DNA of 64,000 nt from Siphonodentalium dalli (Eukaryota; Mollusca; Scaphopoda; Gadilida; Siphonodentaliidae), in contig CP136061.1 in assembly GCA_032622095.1 (NCBI GenBank), positions 254,399,582 to 254,463,581 on the forward strand. Reading direction: 5' to 3'. The stretch's first letter is position 1. Each line of letters opens with the position of its first letter. Both the position numbers and the translations under genes were made by a program. The notes beneath the pieces are model-generated. The model made no database searches and was not told the origin of the DNA. It worked only from the letters and a program-made list of their open reading frames with translations. Positions 57,128 through 64,000 of this stretch are shown here, in pieces.

Positions 57128-57262
57128 CAAGGACGCCGGAAGCACCAAAGGGCAAGGGGGGCAAACCAGTCAGGAGGGCACTTTTCGGGTACCCACTGGA
57201 CTCTCCTGGGCCAGGGCAAGGGGGCAAATGCCCCTGCATGCCCCCCTTCTCCGGCATCCCTG
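57128..57262. mobile_element. H4: short GC-rich hAT-like MITE (right arm)
   Basis: Inverse of 54209-54342, with AGAATGTT at 57120-57127 and 57263-57270. Its presence in both arms dates it before the inverted duplication. Confidence 0.85.
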
Positions 57263-58071
57263 AGAATGTTTGTTAGAGGCTGTGTGGTTTGGTCATGAGT
57301 GCATGCTAGCTGTACTGATTGTAAAAAATAAAGTAATAAATAGTCGTTGCCAAATTAAATGCCAAGTCAATTTTAAAAACAGACAATTGTGTAATTGGCT
57401 TATTGATGAACATAATAGCGAGGTTGAGCAACATGTACTTGTAACTTGCGACTCACATGTTCATTTCGCATATAAATGTTCAGCATTACGAACAGGGTTC
57501 GCGCTGCCGCTTGCCAAATTTGCCAATGCTAAAAATATTTTCATTTGGCAAAACATATTTTCATTTGGCAAAACATATTTTCATTTGGCAAATATTTTGG
57601 CAAGTGAGTTTTTAATTATGGGAAGTGAGCTATCTAGTCGCAAAACATCATCGAACGTGGGTTATTCGTTACGTGTGTCGACTTACAGACAATACAATGG
57701 GAAACCAAAACAAGAAATCTATCAATTTACCTGTATAGCGCAGTTAGCAGTGTTATGTCGACAGTTATATGTAATCTTTCTTTAGTTTTCACAAAACGGT
57801 AATCCCATCTTTCTCAAACTTTCATCAAACAGCTAATCGACCGTGGTTAAAATGTGAGTCGGAAAAAAGCAATGTTCTGTAATTTTTTTATTGAGGCTGT
57901 TGTAAATACTTTATAACATGATCTCAATAAAAACACAGCAAAAGGTAATCATTAATATGTTTTGACAGTTAATCCTCCCTTTGTCCATTTGGATTATGGA
58001 CGCATGTAGTCATTGTAACAATGCATATTAATGGCAACATGACATAGCACATATTTATGATGACAGCCTTA

Positions 58072-58768
58072 AGCCGCTTACACATGAGCGCGGCGCGGCT
58101 GACGCGGCCGGACGATCGAGTTTGTGCAGTCATGAAGCACGGGACCTTACACATTGGCGTGGCGCGGCCAATCTACACGCGGCGACATTTTTAATGAGCG
58201 GCGCGATTATTTTCAAAGGAACCGTGAGCCATTTTGCAGAGCGATCGCGCGACGAATCACAGTCAGATCAAAGCATTCCACACATATTCATTGGGTGTTG
58301 TAGTATACTACCTTAAATTTAAGGGAAATCCCCAAAAATATCGCAAGTCTTTGTTGTGGGCTGATTGGCTTCCGCACCCTGTATTCTTTCTTTATATCAT
58401 CTTCGATGAAGAAAAGTATCCGTGCGAACTGTTCCCTTGACGTTCTAAAGTATTGTATAAATTTGTCCTCATCTGAATAGAGTTCACGGTATAAATGATT
58501 AAATACACCAAGTAAATATCTCTTCTTATTAATTGGGTGTACCGAAAACCTTCTATTTCTCTTTTTTCGTTGTCGATACAAATACTATAACAAGTGTGTC
58601 ATCAGGCACTGCCTCCATTCTAGAAATTATGTTATGAAACACAATACTTTGGGCGTTTATAATTATTCTGCCGCTGCCATGTGAAAGCGACACACTCTCG
58701 CGGCGATGACAAAAAGTTTATTCGCTATATAACCGCATCGGCCGCGCCGCGCCCATGTGTAAGCGGCT
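58072..58768 (-). mobile_element. Hb2: PIF/Harbinger-like element, 697 bp
   Basis: Termini AGCCGCTTACACATGAGCGC and, inverted, AGCCGCTTACACATGGGCGC, rich in gcggcgcggc; TTA at 58069-58071 and 58769-58771. The other arm of the giant inverted repeat has a single TTA here (rc gtcagtgTTAtattaccag), so the insertion is verified by its empty site. It contains a HARBI1-like fragment. Confidence 0.92.
58288..58618 (-). pseudogene. HARBI1-like transposase, N-terminal exon remnant
   Basis: An open stretch of 97 codons (58288-58581) includes HPINKKRYLLGVFNHLYREL, then FIQYFRTSREQFARILFFI and SPQQRLAIFLGISLKF. This pattern (W/HPIN, F-L-EL, YFRM-F-LL, LA-FL) is the N-terminal part of PIF/Harbinger DDE nucleases. 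An upstream ATG (58616-58618) begins a short frame (MEAVPDDTL) in another phase, so a frameshift separates it. A gtagta follows LKFK, a possible splice donor. The catalytic DDE part is absent, so it cannot act as a nuclease. Confidence 0.8.
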
Positions 58769-59349
58769 TTATATTACCAGCGAGTATAAAACAATAGGTT
58801 AATCAGCAGAATGTGAACAACGGATTAATTTATGGCTAGTTGATATCAGCAGTAATACAAGGCAAAATAATATGTATGCTTGATGACTGTGTAGTAAAAT
58901 TAAACGTAGTGTCCAGGCAGGTGTCGCTTAGATATTTATTGCTACTTTGATATTTATTAATAATACTAACTTGCTTTTCCAGTGATCATTTTAAATGTGT
59001 ATATGTGGTTAGTTTTTATGGTATATAACAATATATAAACACGATAATTTCCCCAATTATAAACAGCAATTAAATTTGGCAAATATTTTTTTAATTTGGC
59101 AAAAAATAATTTAATTTGGCAAGAGAAAATTTTCGTTCAGCGCCAACCCTGATTACGAAACTTGTAGTAAAGAAAGTTGACTGCGATCCCACTACGGAAA
59201 GCTTGTCTCTACCACCAATGTATGGATTAAAGGTGCTGCTATACTAGTCGGGCCGATATCTCAAAACACCGTCTCAGCACCGTGAAACAGTAGAATGAGA
59301 GATCATGTCATGAATCTATCTCTACGCTGGCTAACATCTGTAGAGATCA

Positions 59350-61085
59350 TACAGTACCCTTGCAAAAAGAAATCCGAGCTTTTTTAAAGAACTTTGGGAA
59401 TCCTAGGAATTCATAGGATTTCCAAGGTTTGAACCAAGCTTTTTGAATGTAAAAATTTACTCTTCAACAAAGTTTGGAAATCCTTGGTTGGAACCTTGGT
59501 AAAGCTTAGTAAAGCTAGGATCTAAGTTTTACCAAGCTTTACCAAGGTTGTCACATAAAGTGAAACCTTGGAAAAGCTTGGAAATCCTTGACTCAGTGTT
59601 GACCAACCTTGGTAAAGCTAAGTAAAGCTTGGATCTAATATTTACTAAGCTTTTCCAAGCTTTACCAAGGTTCTTACATGAAGTTTGAAAAGCTTGGAAA
59701 TCCTTGGAAAAGCTTGGTAAAGCTTAGTTGTAGGTCACATGACTGGGTCAAATGACTATGCAGACGTCACTGTTGTCTGTGGCAGCATTTTGAATTAACT
59801 GTTGCACTGAGTTTAAATCCATGTTTTATCACAACAATCTTCAGGTAAGTTATTGCTTGTGTGTCCCTAATGTTTTCTATTTGACTCATAGAATCTGGTT
59901 GTAGTGATATTTTTATTTATGATATTATGTTAACAATTATTTTACCATTTCCAAGAATAACCTTCAGGACCACTATCTACCTTTTCATTCCAAAGGCTTA
60001 TCTCTATCATTATATATTCTCAGCTAATTTATCTAATTTAACTGTTTTATCACACTCCAAATACCTCAGATCCATAAACATATACCTGTGAATATTATTC
60101 TATACATTTTTACAGGGTATAAGGTACCATTTATCTCAATCTAAATAGAATAACAAAATTCTGTCTGAAAAGTGAACTTTGAATGAATAATATCATGAAT
60201 GATTATATGGCATGGTTCATGACTGTTGTAAATTTCAAGAGATTGTATCATTAATGATGATAATATTGTCAAAGTTGAAGCCTTTGCAGTGTCATTAGAG
60301 ATTTTCACCTTTTAAATACAAAACAATTGCAACCTTGGTAAAGCTTGGTAAAGCTGGGTTGCAACCTTGGTAAAGCTTGGAAAAGCTGAGCTGGAACCTT
60401 GGTAAAGCTTGGAAAAGCTAGGCTGGAACCTTGGTAAAGCTTGGAAAAGCTAGACTGGAACCTTGGTACAGCTTGGTAAAGCTAGGTAAAGCTAGGCTGG
60501 AACCTTGGTAAAGCTTGGTAAAGCTAGGCTGGAACCTTGGTAAAGCTTGGTAAAGCTAGGTAAAGCTAGGCTGGAACCTTGGTAAAGCTAGGTAAAGCTA
60601 GATTGGAAACCTTGGTAAAGCTTGGTAAAGTTATGATTAAGATTTTGCAAAGCTTGGAAATCCTTGGATAAGCTCGGTTTAATTTGCTGAGGTATTCCAA
60701 GGTTTTCCGAACTTGAAACGGGCCAATACCGCCCCAAGGATTTCCCAGCTTTTCCAAGGTCTCTAATCCTAGGATATCCTAGGAATTCCAAGGAATTTTC
60801 CTAACTTTTCCAAGCTTTTATTCCTAGGATATCCTAGGAATTCCTTGGATATCCTAGGACATTTTGGTAAGGGTAATGCCCTAAGTAATCGACTCCTTAA
60901 ACACAGCAGAATTATGGGTAACTTTTCAGGATTTAGTCGGAAATATGGCTTGTTGCCATTCATCGGAAAGCTCTCCCCGAGAGCTTTCTGATGAATGGCA
61001 ACAAGCCATATTTCCGGCTAAATCCTGAAAAGTTACCCATAATTCCGCTGTGTTTGAGGAGTCGATTACTTAGGGCATTACTGTA
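59350..61085. mobile_element. FB-TA foldback MITE split near its tip
   Basis: TA 59350-59351 then cag; the rest (atgccctaagtaatcgactc onward) resumes at 60876 and runs to gggcattactg TA 61084-61085. Both arms carry the cttaaacacag/ctgtgttt variant. Confidence 0.88.
59357..60873. mobile_element. TA-flanked 1,517-bp element with AGCTT-rich subterminal arrays
   Basis: Ends CCCTTGCAAAAAGAAATCC and, inverted, CCCTTACCAAAATGTCC; TA 59355-59356 and 60874-60875. Left (59390-59735) and right (60325-60860) parts consist of degenerate ccttggtaaagcttgg words on both strands; the middle (59740-60320) is unique and non-coding. TA duplication suggests Tc1/mariner-type mobilisation; superfamily uncertain. 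Confidence 0.82.
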
Positions 61086-61555
61086 CTCCACCATTACAAA
61101 ACCTGGGAACCTTTTGGTGTTCTGACTGGGAACTTTATAACATTGAACAAACAAGGCAGGGAATATAGTTCTTTGTTAATAATTGTTCCTCAATAATCTA
61201 CTTCACATTAGGGGGTGGTCCCAGGATGAGATTGCATGCATTTTTGTGACTTTTGTGAGCTGATATTGCAAGAAACATTTAATTAATTACCCTGGAAAAA
61301 TTCCATGATTGTAAGCGACGCAGAGCGAAATCGCTCACAATGTCACTTAAATCATGCAGTTTCGAGTTGGGACCTCACATACAGTAATGTACATTATCCT
61401 GGAACAGATATTAACTGAGAAATGTAATACCTGCACTGTTTTCTTTAATGTAATACACTTCCCGGTCACAAAATCAAGAACTTCCCAGGTTTTGTTCTGC
61501 ATGGTGGAATAATCTCTACGAGCAATTGTTAATATAGAGATTCATGACATGATCT

Positions 61556-61598
61556 ATAAGATGAGGTACTTCAGACTTGAATGCTGTTTTACAAATCG
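61556..61598. other. Short unassigned stretch between T element and direct repeat
   Basis: No motif recognised. The other unassigned long stretches are 5820-6022, 8946-9246, 22114-22513, 24886-25423, 25970-26645, 30400-30942, 31752-32690, 36254-36734, 37486-38197, 45360-45705, 47386-47889, 50151-50573, 55267-55565, 62654-62946 and 63405-63873. In these I see only scattered low-complexity sequence. Confidence 0.4.
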
Positions 61599-61916
61599 AT
61601 ATTTCAATTTATATTTTCTATATTTTCATTATAAATATTGGCAAGAGTTTTCTTCAGTAAAATCAACACTATTTGTTTGCTTCATTGTTAATCAGTCATT
61701 TTATCGGAGAAAGCATCCAGTTTATTATAAAGCCAAGAGCTTTGAGGAAATACAACATGCAGAGAATAGAATGTATAACTGTCAGAACAGAGCATGGGCA
61801 CGAATCACATGTCGATCAATTTGTTAATAAAGTGTGCAAACAATGTGCACACAGTCTATATATATCAGAGTAAATCCTTAAGAAATCCCACAAGTTCACT
61901 TCAGAGATTTACAATT
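61599..61916 (+). repeat. Direct repeat unit 1 of about 320 bp
   Basis: gttttcttcagtaaaatc, cattttatcggagaaagcat, cacatgtcgatcaatttgtt, ttcacttcagagatttacaa; repeated at 62331-62653. Short open frames (38 residues around ECITVRTEHGHESHVDQF) are shared, but I recognise no family. Confidence 0.9.
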
Positions 61917-62330
61917 CTTTGGAATAAGATCAAATCACACAAAAATAGATTTTCGATGTTGAATCTTTGTAGACCTATATATAGGTATCTCCATTATACA
62001 AGGAATCTAATAGTCTGGTTTAAAGTTGTCGAAATGGTATCGTCCCAAGTCAGGTATGGTGTCAGGATAGGCACCACAAGCCAAAAAAAGTCTACATTTA
62101 TTTTGAGTAAGGCATGGTTATTTCTGATCTGACACCCTTCTGTGGTTAAAAACTGATGGCCATTTCAGTACAACTTAAGATTAGACAATGTATTTAGGGT
62201 ATAAAATATACAAATTTCAAACTAAATACTGGTTGTAAGTAAGATCAACCTATTCGAACAATTGCACAAAAAATAGCAAGAAGTTTGCTTTAGAAAGAAG
62301 GTTATCATACGTGAAATATTAAGATGGATA

Positions 62331-62653
62331 AATATTTCAGTTCGTATTTCTATATTTCCATTATAAATATTGATAAGAGTTTTCTTCAGTAAAATCGACA
62401 CTATTTGTTTGCTTCATTGTTTATCAGTCATTTTATCGGAGAAAGCATCCAGTTCAAGTTATTATAAAGCCAAGAGCTTTGAGGAAATACAACATGCAGA
62501 GAATAGAATGTATAACTGTCAGAACAGAACATGGGCACGAATCACATGTCGATCAATTTGTTAATAAAGTGTGCAAACAATGTGCACACAGTCTATATAT
62601 ATCAGAGTAAATCTGATAGAAATCCCACAAATTCACTTCAGAGATTTACAATT
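62331..62653 (+). repeat. Direct repeat unit 2 of about 320 bp
   Basis: Second copy of 61599-61916, about 95% identical, with ttcaagttattataaagcc where unit 1 has tttattataaagcc. The spacer (61917-62330) is not repeated. Confidence 0.9.
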
Positions 62654-62946
62654 GCTAGCAATAATGTTGAATCACAGCAAAAATGTCAATATGTTTTTGT
62701 GAGTTGCCAGTGAAATGAAACAGGAAAATTGAGGAAATGAGTTACAGAATTTTAAAATGTCAATCTCGTGCCAAGACAGATAAAGTTGATTCTTTCCAAA
62801 GGATTCTTAATATTCTTAAGTAACGAGATCAATCAGGAATGTTAGATATGTGGGGGTTGTGTCCACCAATCGTAAAATATATTAGCTGTTATTGGAATCC
62901 TGTCTTATGGATGTCATGGAGGGATATCCAGCAGGGGCCTTATGAT

Positions 62947-63404
62947 CAAGCCTGAGTTTAGTGTGCCTGTCATTTGCGGGATAAGGACCCCAGACAGCTC
63001 CCAGAGGGTAAATTTAGTGATCCCGCATAGGGGTCTAGCATTACCAAATCACCCTCTGGGGACCTCATTCTGCATGGCCTCATCTGCTATGGGAGACATA
63101 GACTCAGATTGAAGTTCCCAAATGGTGAATATTGGGATGTACACACATTAGGAACCTCGATTATGCAATGTATCATCTGTCAATTTGGGGATATAGAGAA
63201 ACTAAACTAAACAGAATCTCTGTGAAGAAGTTTCTATAGAAATTTGACAATAAAGCCACTTTTCAGAGAAGATGAGGCCTAAGCGGAATGAGGTCCCCAG
63301 AGGATGAATTTAGTTATGCTAGCCCGCTATGTGGGATAGCATCACTAAATTCACCCTCTGGGGACCTCATTCTGCAAACGACAGGCACACTAAACTCAGG
63401 CTTG
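62947..63404. mobile_element. Q element, complete, 8-bp target duplication
   Basis: CAAGCCTGAG...CTCAGGCTTG, flanked by CTTATGAT (62939-62946) and GTTATGAT (63405-63412). The first arm pair has a small insertion (cagctcccagaggg); the second (63285-63375) is intact. The spacer includes aactaaactaaacagaatct and gatgaggcctaagcggaatg. Confidence 0.85.
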
Positions 63405-63873
63405 GTTATGATGCAGGAGTGTGGGCTGGGGAGAAAGGGAAGTGATGGGAGTCAGCAGTTTGTTTAGGGGTGGGTATCTCACCCTCCAACTTTGGACAAA
63501 ATGTTCAAGAATTGGATATTTCATGCCTGACCAAAACACGGTTGGATTTGTTCACATAGTATTGATATTCAAACCAGTATTTAGTGTAAAATTTCTTGTT
63601 TTTTGACCAAAGGTATATTCAAGTCAGATGTTTGGACTGAAATGGCTATTTCCAACCAAAGTGGAGGGGTGTTATGTTGGATACTTCCATCAATTGAAAA
63701 ATTAAGCTGCCAATTTCAAAATTCCAACCCAAAATGGGGGAGGGGGAGGTAATATGGATTCAATTAAGGAGGGTGGTGCAGCCGAACATTCCAAGATGGA
63801 CATCAAGAATGCCCTTCCCCCACAAGACAATTAACTGATATCCGGTTCTAGGATTAGTCAAGCTGTTTAGGTA

Positions 63874-64000
63874 TTAACCCTTTACCCAACAAACCGGCCA
63901 AAACCGGCCAAATAAAGCTTCAACAGCCTAAAATATCTTCGGTCTGTCTCAATAGAACCATACAAATATGGATATCATTGGAATCGGCTCCTTGACCACA
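63874..64000. mobile_element. P3 piggyBac-like MITE, cut by window end
   Basis: TTAA 63874-63877, ccctttacccaacaaaccgg, ccaaaaccggccaaataaag, tcttcggtctgtctcaatag, running to ctccttgaccaca at the edge. Orientation as at 35724. Confidence 0.9.

Larger units (their letters stand above)
56428..59124 (-). repeat. Right arm of giant inverted repeat
   Basis: Mirror of 53093-55022. It keeps complete Hb1, H4 and H3 with intact target duplications and carries the additional Hb2. The 1.4-kb spacer between the arms (55023-56427) holds P2, Q and most of an FB-TA. Confidence 0.93.
57493..59151. mobile_element. H3: hAT-like element, 1,659 bp including nested Hb2
   Basis: CAGGGTTCGCGCTGCC and, inverted, CAGGGTTGGCGCTGAACG; perfect 8-bp duplications ATTACGAA at 57485-57492 and 59152-59159. 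Subterminal tttggcaaa repeats occur at both ends (three 22-bp units at about 57535-57600), similar to H2. The frame of 171 codons across 57270-57785 crosses the left terminus and is not a transposase. Confidence 0.87.
59300..61555. mobile_element. T element, long copy, carrying nested insertions
   Basis: Ends agatcatgtcatgaatctat and, inverted, agatcatgtcatgaatctct; internal ccattacaaaacctgggaac and inverse cttcccaggttttgttctgc pair like the 32804 copy. The insertion 59352-61083 interrupts the left arm at tagagatcaTA. Confidence 0.78.

Noticed and set aside
57270-57785. 171-codon frame, with a 111-codon relative at 53753-54088
   Set aside because: It crosses the H3 terminus and target duplication and has low-complexity tttggcaaa repeats in the middle. 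The similarity to the other frame is explained by the inverted repeat.
59820-59870. Splice-like caatcttcag and gtaagt within the TA-flanked element
   Set aside because: The motifs are adjacent rather than separated by an exon, and no open frame adjoins them.

Overview
The window looks like a gene desert from an animal nuclear genome, most likely a bivalve or other mollusc. It is AT-rich, I recognise no intact protein-coding gene, tRNA, rRNA or CRISPR array, and non-autonomous DNA transposons cover much of it. The mollusc inference rests mainly on several arrays of about 170-bp core units that run into (GGAC)n tetranucleotide tracts, an architecture described for bivalve 'pearl'/Helentron-associated elements. 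All longer reading frames are chance frames across palindromic repeats. The exceptions are a decayed HARBI1-like transposase fragment (58288-58618, minus) and two decayed MADF/Myb-like fragments, both inside PIF/Harbinger-type elements.

Element names used here are mine. P1, P2 and P3 are TTAA-flanked, piggyBac-like MITEs with termini CCCTTTSAGTGCCAGG, CCCTTTCATGACGGGAGC and CCCTTTACCCAACA; all carry the same long hairpin core starting GCCAATGCATTCTC. FB-TA is a Tc1/mariner-like foldback MITE, CAGTAATGCCC...GGGCATTACTG, with TA flanks. Q is an 8-bp-TSD (hAT-like) MITE whose two terminal arms are each palindromic. P4, R and V are further TTAA-flanked elements starting AG. H1-H4 are hAT-like elements and Hb1-Hb2 are PIF/Harbinger-like elements with TTA duplications.

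Layout. 1-5129 and 9353-14481 are two near-identical direct copies 9,352 bp apart; I saw only two substitutions, and the left end of copy A lies outside the window. 5130-9352 holds the doubly invaded FB-TA at 6023-6707, dispersed W and R repeats and hAT element H1. 14482-20860 has several minisatellites, a composite palindrome at 17714-18193 and a 57-bp-arm hairpin. 20871-22113 is a 23-bp satellite of 54 units. 22514-34640 is a patchwork of P1-P3, Q, V, R, pearl-like and T elements. 34640-39121 and 39441-43722 form a second, older tandem duplication, differing by a P3 insertion that leaves an empty TTAA site in the other copy. 43758-52986 has more FB-TA, Q, pearl-like and P elements. 53093-59124 is a giant inverted repeat with roughly 2-kb arms. 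59300-61555 is a three-level nest (T element, FB-TA, TA-flanked 1.5-kb element). The rest holds a 320-bp direct repeat pair, a full Q and a P3 cut by the window end.

No genes work together here. The biological interest lies in how the elements behave: preferential nesting at TTAA and TA sites, arm-symmetric sequence changes within palindromes, and one hairpin core shared by several transposon families.
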